Assembly (NCBI GenBank): GCA_050946935.1
Contig: JBMNVR010000001.1
Span: 1-64,000, forward strand
Source: UQRS01 sp050946935
GTDB lineage: Bacteria > Bacillota > Clostridia > Oscillospirales > Acutalibacteraceae
Length of the DNA: 64,000 bases
Reading direction: 5' to 3'
Part shown: positions 16,101 to 23,955 of the stretch, piece by piece
Numbering within the stretch: position 1 is the first letter of the stretch
How the letters are laid out: every line of letters starts with the position of its first letter
The notes under the pieces: model-generated
Told to the model about the DNA's origin: nothing
Seen by the model: only the letters and a program-made list of their open reading frames with translations
The model's database searches: none
Translations under genes and position numbers: made by a program

Positions 16101-18032
16101 TTATCGAATCTTGCAACCAGCCGGCATGCCATCAGCAAACAGAACCCTGACCCCCTCCGCCGTATCTGCGGCGAGGATCATCCCGGCGCTCTCCACCCCG
16201 CAAAGGGTGGCCGGTTTAAGATTGGCGACCACTACGACAGTGCGGCCGGTCAGCTCCTCCGGCTTATAGTACTGCGCGATGCCCGAGGCGACCGTCCGCG
16301 GCGTTCCGCTTCCATCGTCCAGGGTGAGCTTCAACAGCTTTTTCGCCTTTTTCACCGGCTCGCAGGCGACGACCTTCGCCGTTCGCAGCTCAATCTTCGC
16401 AAAATCGTCGATCGAAATTTCAGACAGCTTCAACGTGTTTTCCGCCTTTTCCTCCGGCGCTGCGACCGCCTGCTTTTCGGCAAGCTCGGCCAGCAGCTTC
16501 TCCCCGTCGATCCGACCGAACAGCGGCGTCGGCGTGCCGACCCGACCGCCGGAGGGGAGGGCCCCAAACGCGCGCAGGCTGTCGTAATCGGCGACGGATG
16601 TCCCGATCTGCCCCAGCATAGCCTTAGCGGTATCGGGCATGAAAGGGGAAAGCAGCACGGCGAGGAAGCGCAGACTCTCCAGCAAATTATAAAGTACAGT
16701 GGCCAGGCGGGGCTTTTTCTCCTCCTCCTTCGCAAGAAGCCAGGGGGTTGTCTCGTCAATATATTTGTTGCTCCGCTTGGCGAGGGAGAGGATTGCTGCC
16801 AGTGCGTCGCTGACCCGGTACTCGGCAAGCAGGCGATCGACCGTTTCCACCGTCTCCACCGCGAGGGCGGACAGCTCGTCATCCACCGGCTCCCGGACGC
16901 CGGCGTTCTCCACCGCGCCGTCAAAATATTTCTGCGACATGGCGACCGTCCGGTTGCAGAGGTTGCCAAGCGTGTTGGCCAGGTCGGAATTGTACCGCTC
17001 GATCATGGTCTGATAGGTGATCGACCCGTCGGAGGTATAGGGCATTTCGGACAGCAGATAATAGCGCACCGCGTCGACGCCGAACAGCTTGACAAGATCG
17101 TCGGCATAGATGACGTTGCCGCGGGATTTAGACATCTTATCCTCCCCAAACAGCAGCCAAGGGTGCCCGAACACCTGCTTCGGCAGCGGCTCGCCCAGCG
17201 CCATCAGCAGAATCGGCCAATAGATGGTATGAAACCGCACAATGTCCTTACCGATGATGTGGACGTCAGCCGGCCAGTATTTTTTATAGGTATCCGAAGC
17301 GCCGTCGGGGTCGTAGCCAAGCGCGGTGATATAGTTGGAAAGCGCGTCGATCCACACATAAATGACATGGCCGTTGTCAAAATCAACCGGCACCCCCCAT
17401 TTGAAAGAGGTGCGGGACACGCACAGATCCTGCAACCCCGGCTTGATAAAGTTGTTAAGCATCTCTTTCTTACGGGACTCAGGATAAATAAAATTCTCGT
17501 TTTGCTCGATATAGTCCTCGAGCTGCTTCTGGTATTTCGACAGGCGGAGGAAGTACGCCTCCTCCTTGGCGGGCTTTACCTCCCGCCCGCAGTCGGGACA
17601 TTTGCCGTCGATTAGCTGGCTCTCGGTCCAGAAGGACTCGCAGGGGGTGCAGTAAAGCCCCTCATACTCGCTTTTATAAATGTCGCCCTGCTCGTAGAGC
17701 TTTTTGAAAATTTTCTGCACAACGCGCTCGTGCTGCGGATCGGTCGTGCGGATAAAGTGGTCGTAGGTCGTGTTGAGCAGGTCGCAAATCTCCCGTATTT
17801 CGCCCGACACCTTATCCACATATTCCTTGGGCGAGACGCCGGCCGCGGCCGCATACTCCTCGATCTTCTGGCCGTGCTCGTCGGTGCCGGTCAGGAAGAA
17901 TACATCGTAACCCTGCAGCCGCTTGTACCGCGCCAGCGCGTCGGTCAGCACAATCTCGTAACTATTGCCGATGTGCGGCTTGCGCGAGGTGTAGGCGATC
18001 GCGGTGGTGATATAAAATTTCTGTTTTTCCAT
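16101..18032 (-). CDS. metG: methionine--tRNA ligase
   Basis: A 643-residue class I synthetase. AYTSRKPHIGNSYE is the HIGH-type motif, KMSKSRGN is exact, and the knuckle CTPCESF with CPDCGREV gives a four-Cys zinc site. After an anticodon-binding helical domain and a Glu/Ala-rich linker, the last ~105 residues are the tRNA-binding OB-fold (IDDFAKIELRTAKVVACEPV). The start is ATG 18032 behind AAAGGAG. It is transcribed alone from the strong promoter at 18148 and ends at the 16017 terminator. No T-box leader is present in the ~110-base upstream region. Confidence 0.95.
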   Translation of the reverse strand: MEKQKFYITTAIAYTSRKPHIGNSYEIVLTDALARYKRLQGYDVFFLTGTDEHGQKIEEYAAAAGVSPKEYVDKVSGEIREICDLLNTTYDHFIRTTDPQHERVVQKIFKKLYEQGDIYKSEYEGLYCTPCESFWTESQLIDGKCPDCGREVKPAKEEAYFLRLSKYQKQLEDYIEQNENFIYPESRKKEMLNNFIKPGLQDLCVSRTSFKWGVPVDFDNGHVIYVWIDALSNYITALGYDPDGASDTYKKYWPADVHIIGKDIVRFHTIYWPILLMALGEPLPKQVFGHPWLLFGEDKMSKSRGNVIYADDLVKLFGVDAVRYYLLSEMPYTSDGSITYQTMIERYNSDLANTLGNLCNRTVAMSQKYFDGAVENAGVREPVDDELSALAVETVETVDRLLAEYRVSDALAAILSLAKRSNKYIDETTPWLLAKEEEKKPRLATVLYNLLESLRFLAVLLSPFMPDTAKAMLGQIGTSVADYDSLRAFGALPSGGRVGTPTPLFGRIDGEKLLAELAEKQAVAAPEEKAENTLKLSEISIDDFAKIELRTAKVVACEPVKKAKKLLKLTLDDGSGTPRTVASGIAQYYKPEELTGRTVVVVANLKPATLCGVESAGMILAADTAEGVRVLFADGMPAGCKIR

Positions 18033-18147
18033 TCCTGTTTTCTCCTTTACGCCGTTCCGAAGCGAATCTTTATCTCGCTGGCGCCGGGACAATAAATAAA
18101 AAGCGGCCCTAAAAACGGCTCATATCTTTTCTGCGCCATATATTTAT

Positions 18148-18176
18148 ATTATAACTTTAAAAAGAGAGAATTTCAA
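18148..18176 (-). promoter_or_regulatory. metG promoter
   Basis: Minus-strand TTGAAA, 17-base spacer, TATAAT: 5/6 and 6/6 matches to the sigma-A consensus. Confidence 0.8.
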
Positions 18177-18204
18177 CCAAAAGAAAGCCGGCCGGGATTT
18201 CCTC

Positions 18205-18233
18205 TTGCTGAACGGCGGCAGATGCTGTATACT
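18205..18233 (+). promoter_or_regulatory. candidate nth promoter
   Basis: TTGCTG, 17-base spacer, TATACT on the plus strand, ~100 bases before the nth start. Confidence 0.4.
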
Positions 18234-18331
18234 GATCAGAGAATCTCTTGCGCAAACAGACTTCCGGAAAGAGGGCGTCTGGCTTTCTTTCCTGACCTCA
18301 GCGCACCGATACAGCAAGGAGGCGGCGCTTC

Positions 18332-18976
18332 ATGACGCGCGAATCACTCAAAAAAGCGAAGGAACGGGCAGCCAAAGCGGTCGATCTGATTGAAAAGGAA
18401 TATCCTGCCGAATGCTCGCTGGAGGCGACCGATCCCTTACAGCTTCTGATTGCCACCCGCCTCTCAGCCCAATGCACCGACGCCCGGGTCAACCTGGTGA
18501 CCCCGGCCCTCTTCGCCCGCTTCCCGGACGCGGAGAGCTTTGCCGCCGCCGACGTGAAGGAGGTGGAGGCACTGATCAAGACCTGCGGTCTCTATAAAAC
18601 CAAGGCGGCCGATATTGTCGAATGCTGCAAAAAAATCGTCTCCGAATTCGGGGGACGAGTGCCCGACACGATTGAGGAGCTGACCAGCCTCAAGGGCATC
18701 GGAAGAAAGACGGCCAATCTGATCTGCGGAGACGTATACGGCAAGCCGGCAGTGGTTGCCGACACCCATTTTATCCGCATATGCGGCCGGCTGGGCTTTA
18801 CCGACACCAGGGATCCGTATAAGGTGGAGATGCGGATGCGTGAACTCCTCCCGCCCGAAAAATCAAGCGATTTCTGCCACCGGATCGTGCGGCACGGCCG
18901 GGCGGTCTGCACCGCACGGCGCGCCTATTGCGAGGCGTGCTGTCTGGCGGAGATCTGTCCCAAACGGCTGAGCTAA
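18332..18976 (+). CDS. nth: endonuclease III
   Basis: A 214-residue DNA glycosylase/AP lyase of base-excision repair acting on oxidised pyrimidines. The helix-hairpin-helix is LTSLKGIGRKTAN with the catalytic Lys, followed by VADTHFIR with the catalytic Asp. The C-terminal C-x6-C-x2-C-x5-C [4Fe-4S] motif is CTARRAYCEACCLAEIC. Start ATG 18332 behind AAGGAGG. It is monocistronic and shares a terminator with serS. Confidence 0.95.
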   Translation: MTRESLKKAKERAAKAVDLIEKEYPAECSLEATDPLQLLIATRLSAQCTDARVNLVTPALFARFPDAESFAAADVKEVEALIKTCGLYKTKAADIVECCKKIVSEFGGRVPDTIEELTSLKGIGRKTANLICGDVYGKPAVVADTHFIRICGRLGFTDTRDPYKVEMRMRELLPPEKSSDFCHRIVRHGRAVCTARRAYCEACCLAEICPKRLS

Positions 18977-19064
18977 TCCCGGGCAGAAGCGATTGGAAAA
19001 TAGCGACGTCAAGTGGATTTTCAGCCGCACTGCTCTGTTTAAAAACTTTTAGAATCATTTACAC

Positions 19065-19102
19065 AAAAAAACGCATCGGATGTTTTATCCGATGCGTTTT
19101 TT
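19065..19102. terminator. bidirectional terminator between nth and serS
   Basis: AAAAAAACGCATCGGAT / ATCCGATGCGTTTTTT, perfectly paired and usable on both strands. Confidence 0.93.
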
Positions 19103-19133
19103 GCGTTCCGAATATTATATACACGCAGTATAT

Positions 19134-20414
19134 TTATTTGGTAATCTTCTCTTTGCCGCCCATGTAGGGACGCAGAACCTCCGGAATATTGACGCTGCCG
19201 TCGTCGTTCAGATTGTTCTCCAAAAACGCGATCAGCATCCGGGGCGGAGCCACCACCGTGTTGTTGAGGGTGTGGGCAAAGTAGTTTCCCTTCTCCCCCT
19301 TGACGCGGATTTTCAGCCGGCGGGCCTGCGCGTCGCCAAGGTTGGAGCAGCTTCCAACCTCAAAATATTTCTGCTGGCGGGGGGACCAAGCCTCTACATC
19401 ATACGATTTGACCTTCAAATCGGCAAGATCGCCTGAGCAGCACTCGATCGTGCGGACCGGAATATCCATCGAACGGAAGAGGTCGACGGTATTCTGCCAC
19501 AGCTTATCGAACCACATGGCAGAATCCTCCGGCTTGCAGACGACGATCATCTCCTGCTTTTCAAACTGGTGGATGCGATAGACACCTCGTTCCTCGATGC
19601 CGTGAGCGCCCTTTTCCTTCCGGAAGCAGGGGGAATAGCTGGTCAGGGTGTAGGGGAGCTTCTCCTCCGGCTGGATGGTGTCGATAAACCGTCCAATCAT
19701 AGAGTGCTCGCTCGTCCCGATGAGGTAGAGGTCCTCCCCCTCGATTTTATACATCATGGCGTCCATTTCGTCAAAACTCATGACCCCCGAAACGACCTTG
19801 CTGCGGATCATAAACGGCGGGATACAGTAGGTAAAGCCCCGATCAATCATGAAATCGCGGGCATAGCTGAGGATGGCCGAATGCAGCTGGGCAATATCCC
19901 CCGTCAAATAGTAAAATCCGTTGCCGGCCACCTTGCGCGCGCTGTCGAGGTCGAGACCGTTCAGCGCTTCCATAATCTCGGCATGATAGGGCACCGGGAA
20001 TTCAGGGACGACCGGCTCTCCAAACCGCTGCAGCTCGACATTTTCACTATCGTCCCTGCCGACCGGAACAGAAGGATCGATAATGTTCGGCAGGGTCATC
20101 ATGATTTTTGTGATTTTTTCCTGCAGCTCAGCCTCCTTTTCCTGCAGCTCGGCCAGCCGCTTAGCTGAGACCGCGACCGTCTGCTTGGCCGCTTCAGCCT
20201 CTTCCTTTTTTCCCTGCGCCATCAGGCCGCCGATCTGCTTGGAGATGCGGTTGCGCTCGGCACGCAGGGCGTCAGCCTCCACAATGGCGGCGCGGTTCTC
20301 CGCATCGAGGGCGATGACCTCATCTACCAGGGGCAGCTTGTGCTCCTGAAATTTTTTTTGGATGTTTTCCTTTACAATTTCGGGATTTTCCCGCACAAAT
20401 CTCAGATCCAACAT
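19134..20414 (-). CDS. serS: serine--tRNA ligase
   Basis: A 426-residue class II synthetase. The N-terminal ~105 residues form the tRNA-binding antiparallel coiled coil (AENRAAIVEADALRAERN through AKRLAELQEKEAELQEKI). The class II motifs follow: motif 2 at CFRKEKGAHGIEERGVYR, serine site TSEHSMIG, motif 3 at NNTVVAPPRMLIAFLEN. It charges tRNA-Ser (and tRNA-Sec where present). It lies 31 bases downstream of parB on the same strand and probably shares the transcript. Confidence 0.95.
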   Translation of the reverse strand: MLDLRFVRENPEIVKENIQKKFQEHKLPLVDEVIALDAENRAAIVEADALRAERNRISKQIGGLMAQGKKEEAEAAKQTVAVSAKRLAELQEKEAELQEKITKIMMTLPNIIDPSVPVGRDDSENVELQRFGEPVVPEFPVPYHAEIMEALNGLDLDSARKVAGNGFYYLTGDIAQLHSAILSYARDFMIDRGFTYCIPPFMIRSKVVSGVMSFDEMDAMMYKIEGEDLYLIGTSEHSMIGRFIDTIQPEEKLPYTLTSYSPCFRKEKGAHGIEERGVYRIHQFEKQEMIVVCKPEDSAMWFDKLWQNTVDLFRSMDIPVRTIECCSGDLADLKVKSYDVEAWSPRQQKYFEVGSCSNLGDAQARRLKIRVKGEKGNYFAHTLNNTVVAPPRMLIAFLENNLNDDGSVNIPEVLRPYMGGKEKITK

Positions 20415-20445
20415 GTTGCTTTCTTCCTTTCGCGTTGTTTAACCC

Positions 20446-21300
20446 TTACCACTCGTTTCCGGCCAGCCGCGCCGCGATCGAGGCCAAATCGTCCTTGCTG
20501 TAAAACTCGATCTCAATCGTTCCCTTCGCCCCTGAGGGAGTGATTTTCACCCGGCGGCCAAGCTCAGATTTCATCGCCAACTCCAACTCGACGTAAAACT
20601 TGTCTTTTTTTTCAACAGAGGGCTTACGCTTGGGGCGGACAGGCTTGTCCCCCCGTGCGAGGCGCTCCAATTCCCGCACTGAGGCGCCGCTTTTGGCCAA
20701 TTCGATTCCTCTTTTTCGCTTTCCGACGTCGGATATGCTAAGCAGGGCGCGGGCATGGCCGGCTGTGATATCTCCGCTACGGACCAGGTCAAGCTCGTCC
20801 GGCTCCAGGCCGAGCAGACGGATGGCGTTAGCAACGGTCGGCCGGGATTTTCCAACCCGGCTGGCGGCCTCTTCCTGCGTCATGCCATATTCCTCAATCA
20901 GCGCCCGATAACCGAGCGCCTCTTCCACCGGATTCAGATCCTCCCGCTGAAGGTTTTCAATCAGGGCAACCTCCATCGCTTCCGTATTACCCATATCCCG
21001 GATGATAACCGGGACGGAGGTCAAGCCAGCCATGCGGCATGCCCGCCAGCGGCGCTCACCCGCGACGATCTGATACCCGCCGGTCGGAAGCGGCCGCACC
21101 AGGATGGGCTGCAACAGACCGTGCTTTGCGATACTGTCGGCGAGATCAGCCAACGACCGCTCATCAAAATCCTTTCGGGGCTGATCGCGATTCGGCTCAA
21201 TCTCAGCCAGACGGATTTCAACCGACGCCCCCTCGTCCGCAGCGTTTTCTGAAAAAAGAGCGTTCAGCCCTTTTCCAAGGCCGCCTTTTTTTGTCGCCAT
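20446..21300 (-). CDS. parB: chromosome partition protein ParB (Spo0J)
   Basis: A 284-residue centromere-binding CTPase. An N-terminal KGGLGKGLNALF contacts ParA; the ParB domain carries GERRWRACRMAG, where the Arg-rich box binds CTP, then ENLQREDLNPVEEA. The helix-turn-helix (TQEEAASRVGKSRPTVANAIRLL) reads parS. The final ~60 residues form the dimerisation domain. It loads at parS and spreads, recruiting SMC; in spore formers it also links to Soj/Spo0A control. The start lies 4 bases after the parA stop. Confidence 0.94.
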   Translation of the reverse strand: MATKKGGLGKGLNALFSENAADEGASVEIRLAEIEPNRDQPRKDFDERSLADLADSIAKHGLLQPILVRPLPTGGYQIVAGERRWRACRMAGLTSVPVIIRDMGNTEAMEVALIENLQREDLNPVEEALGYRALIEEYGMTQEEAASRVGKSRPTVANAIRLLGLEPDELDLVRSGDITAGHARALLSISDVGKRKRGIELAKSGASVRELERLARGDKPVRPKRKPSVEKKDKFYVELELAMKSELGRRVKITPSGAKGTIEIEFYSKDDLASIAARLAGNEW

Positions 21301-21304
21301 ATTT

Positions 21305-22081
21305 TCATCCCTCCTGCTTTTTATTGTTTCTGATTATTTCTTTTGCCAAGGATTCATAGGCCTTTGCGCCCTTTGATCTCTTGTCATAATATTGTATCGG
21401 TTTGCCATAGCTGGGTGCCTCCGACAGGCGGACGGCGCGGGGAATGATCGCTTTAAACACCTTCCCGGGGAAGAAATTCTCCACCTCAGCCTTAACCTGC
21501 GCGGTCAAATTGAGCCGCCGGTCATACATGGTCAACAGCACACCCTCCAGCTCCAGAGTCGCGTTGTAGAGCCGCTTGACCTGCCGCACAGTGGTCATCA
21601 ACTGAGAAAGCCCCTCTATCGCATAATACTCGCACTGAATCGGCACCAAAAGGGTGTCGCTCGCCGTCAGAGCATTGACCGTAATCAAGCTCAGTGACGG
21701 CGGGCAGTCCATAAAGATATAGTCATATTCCTCCCGCAGAGCGGCCAGCGCGTTTTTCAGGATATATTCGCGATCCTCGAGTTCAGCCAGCTCCAGTTCA
21801 GCCGCGACCAGGTCGATCGTGGCGGGAACCACGTCCACATTTTTGAATTCCGTGGTCTGCACTGTCTCTGTGGCCGGGAGGTCGGAGGTCAAAAGGCTGT
21901 AGGAGGAATTTTCCACATCTTTTTTGTTAATTCCAAAACCGCTGGTCGCGTTGCCCTGTGGGTCAATGTCAACCAGCAGCACTTTCTTTTTCGCAATACC
22001 CATGGCTGCAGCGAGGCTGACGGCCGTGGTCGTCTTGCCTACCCCGCCTTTCTGATTCACGATCGAAATGATTTTTCCCAA
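21305..22081 (-). CDS. parA: chromosome partition ATPase ParA (Soj)
   Basis: A 258-residue deviant Walker ATPase: NQKGGVGKTTTAVSLA (deviant Walker A), LLVDIDPQGN, YIFMDCPPSLS. It dynamically moves ParB-parS complexes and in Bacillus also regulates DnaA. The start is set at TTG 22081, which gives the family-typical MGKIISIVNQKGG and sits 8 bases after AGGAG. The GTG at 22090 overlaps that ribosome site and is unlikely. It is followed immediately by parB. Confidence 0.94.
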   Translation of the reverse strand: MGKIISIVNQKGGVGKTTTAVSLAAAMGIAKKKVLLVDIDPQGNATSGFGINKKDVENSSYSLLTSDLPATETVQTTEFKNVDVVPATIDLVAAELELAELEDREYILKNALAALREEYDYIFMDCPPSLSLITVNALTASDTLLVPIQCEYYAIEGLSQLMTTVRQVKRLYNATLELEGVLLTMYDRRLNLTAQVKAEVENFFPGKVFKAIIPRAVRLSEAPSYGKPIQYYDKRSKGAKAYESLAKEIIRNNKKQEG

Positions 22082-22247
22082 AACATCCACTCCTACAGCA
22101 CGTGTTCAATATGAACCTTTTAAAATAATCCACGCAGAATAATCGGAGGCGCTTATCCGGCCTCAGTCAGCTTTTCAGCTATTATACCACACGGAAATAT
22201 AAAGTGGAAGAGGCTTTCCGATGAAAATCAAATTTTTGTGCAATAGA

Positions 22248-22263
22248 TGTTTCATGTGAAACA
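22248..22263. promoter_or_regulatory. near-consensus parS upstream of parA
   Basis: TGTTTCATGTGAAACA, the palindromic ParB site TGTTTCACGTGAAACA with one central change. It lies between noc and parA, ~165 bases before the parA start. Confidence 0.8.
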
Positions 22264-22269
22264 CATGAT

Positions 22270-22303
22270 AAAACACCGCGCAACAACTTGCGCGGTGTTT
22301 TAA
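22270..22303 (-). terminator. terminator of noc
   Basis: AAACACCGCGCAA / TTGCGCGGTGTTT, 12 bases beyond the noc stop, with T-rich ends on both strands. Confidence 0.75.
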
Positions 22304-22314
22304 GGCCAAACCGT

Positions 22315-23136
22315 TCAGGACGCACTGCTTTTTTTCGGAATGGTAACAATATATTCGATATAATCCTCCGTCTCGTTTTTGTGCGTGGTTGCGTTCACAC
22401 CTGACTGCCGCATGTTGTCAACCATGTTTGTAATGCTGTTGACAAACAGACGGATATCCTTCACGATGACAACCCGGCGGGGCGGAGTAGGCGCATTCTT
22501 GGGCGGCACGAGTAGCTCGGCGATATATTTTTCCGTATCCCGGACACTCATTTCCTCCGCAATAATTTTATCCAAGGCCGCCTTTCTGCGGGCGGGAGAT
22601 TCCACCCGTACCAGCGCCCGCGCATGCCGTTCGGTCAGTCGGGCGGCAAAGATGCGGTCGCGTTCTTCCTGCGTCAGCTTGAGCAGTCGAAGTTTGTTGG
22701 AAAGGGTCGACTGCGCCATACCCAGGTGTTCAGCTATCTCCTGCTGTGTAAAACCCAGTATGTGAATCGTGCGGGAAATGGCTTCGGCCTCTTCAAAAAT
22801 TGTCAAATCGCTGCGCTGAATATTCTCAACCAGTGCAATTACAGCCGAGGTGGAGTCATCGGTCTGATGAATTACACAGGGAATTTCGCGCAGCCCGGCC
22901 ATGCGGCTGGCTCGCAGTCGGCGCTCTCCCGCAATTACCTGGTAAAACTCACCGCAAGGCTGAACGGCAATCGGCTGCAAGACACCGTTTCTCCGGATAC
23001 TTTCGGCCAGGCTGTTCAACTCATATTCGTCAAAGTATCGGCGCGGCTGGTTTGGATTCGGACGAATCAGGTGTATATCTATCATTTGCAAACAGCGGTT
23101 TTTCCAAGAGTGCCGATTAAAGGGAAAGGGTAGCAT
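22315..23136 (-). CDS. noc: nucleoid occlusion protein, ParB paralogue
   Basis: A 273-residue ParB-family protein with GERRLRASRMAG, ENIQRSDLTIFEEAEA and an HTH segment TQQEIAEHLGMAQSTLSNKLRLL. The position between rsmG and parA is the classic place of noc in Firmicutes. Noc binds its own sites and keeps the division machinery off the nucleoid. The first residues (MLPFPFNR) are short and hydrophobic/basic; in Bacillus the Noc N-terminus is a membrane-targeting amphipathic helix, and this one is shorter. The start is ATG 23136, 7 bases from GGGAGGAG; ATG 23142 is too close to it. Confidence 0.85.
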   Translation of the reverse strand: MLPFPFNRHSWKNRCLQMIDIHLIRPNPNQPRRYFDEYELNSLAESIRRNGVLQPIAVQPCGEFYQVIAGERRLRASRMAGLREIPCVIHQTDDSTSAVIALVENIQRSDLTIFEEAEAISRTIHILGFTQQEIAEHLGMAQSTLSNKLRLLKLTQEERDRIFAARLTERHARALVRVESPARRKAALDKIIAEEMSVRDTEKYIAELLVPPKNAPTPPRRVVIVKDIRLFVNSITNMVDNMRQSGVNATTHKNETEDYIEYIVTIPKKSSAS

Positions 23137-23231
23137 GAGCATTCTCCTCCCGTGTTGTTTTGTAAAGATTATAACCGATTTTTCCAATTATTTCCACAGC
23201 TTTTTGTCTGCTTTTTTTGCGGGGATAAAAC

Positions 23232-23260
23232 AAAAAACCTCCTTTTACAGAGGTTTTTTT
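23232..23260 (-). terminator. terminator overlapping the end of rsmG
   Basis: Minus-strand AAACCTCTGTAAAAGGAGGTTTTTT; the rsmG stop codon is in the loop. Confidence 0.85.
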
Positions 23261-23955
23261 GTGATTTTAACGCCTTGGCGCGGATATTTTGCCGGAGTCT
23301 GCGATATTTTCTTTATATCTATAATCGTCCTTATCTCCCCCTTGGGCAACTGATAACGGTGTATGATGCCCTGCTTTCCACCAAGAATCCCGATTGCACC
23401 GGCCGCCTCATCCATTTCATCCTCGGCGGCAGGGCCTTTCATACACAGGAAATGCCCTCCCTTGCGCACAAATGGCATGCAATACTCCGCCAACGCCGGT
23501 AATCGAGCCACAGCACGCGCAGTTGCATAATCAAAACTTTCTCGCAGCCCGGCTTTCTGCCCTCCGTCTTCTGCACGAAGATGGAGCAGTTCCGCAGATA
23601 GTTCCAGTTCCTGTAAAACCTCCCGCAAAAACAGAAGGCGTTTGTTTAGCCCGTCTAACAATGTTAGCCGCAAGTCCGGGCGGGCAATCTTTAAAACAAC
23701 ACCCGGAAAGCCGGCTCCGGTTCCCACGTCAATCAATTTTGCGTGTTGTTTAAGTGAATTGAATTTTAGAAGATATAAACTGTCCAGAAAGTGTTTTTCC
23801 CCCACCTCTTCCGGTTCGGTAATCGCTGTAAGATTCATTTTTTGATTCCACTCGAGCAAAAGCGTAGCATATCGGTTCATCCGACTCTTTGCGAGGTCAT
23901 CAAGAAGCAGTCCGAACGCAGCACATTCCTTTTCAATTTTTTCAATCGGTAGCAT
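23245..23955 (-). CDS. rsmG: 16S rRNA (guanine-527-N7)-methyltransferase
   Basis: A 236-residue SAM-dependent methyltransferase (GidB). MNLTAITEPEEVGEKHFLDSL is the family N-terminal signature (split here as MNLTAITEP and KHFLDSL), followed by the SAM-binding IDVGTGAGFPGVVLKIA and YATARAVARLP. It methylates G527 of 16S rRNA; loss gives low-level streptomycin resistance in other bacteria. The start ATG 23955 lies inside the end of mnmG (14-base overlap), 6 bases after AAGGAGG. It is co-transcribed with mnmG. Confidence 0.94.
   Translation of the reverse strand: MLPIEKIEKECAAFGLLLDDLAKSRMNRYATLLLEWNQKMNLTAITEPEEVGEKHFLDSLYLLKFNSLKQHAKLIDVGTGAGFPGVVLKIARPDLRLTLLDGLNKRLLFLREVLQELELSAELLHLRAEDGGQKAGLRESFDYATARAVARLPALAEYCMPFVRKGGHFLCMKGPAAEDEMDEAAGAIGILGGKQGIIHRYQLPKGEIRTIIDIKKISQTPAKYPRQGVKITKKPL

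Noticed and set aside
15414..17615. Plus-strand open frame of 733 codons opposite the acetyltransferase and metG
   Set aside because: Runs through two terminators and two verified minus-strand genes; no motif.
17812..17820. Exact DnaA box TTATCCACA inside metG
   Set aside because: Single isolated match within a gene; similar singles occur at 29137-29145 in yidC and 55810-55818 before the DUF6062 gene. No cluster.
21465..21485. CTTCCCGGGGAAG palindrome inside parA, another possible Noc site
   Set aside because: Odd-length centre and poor match to the Noc consensus.
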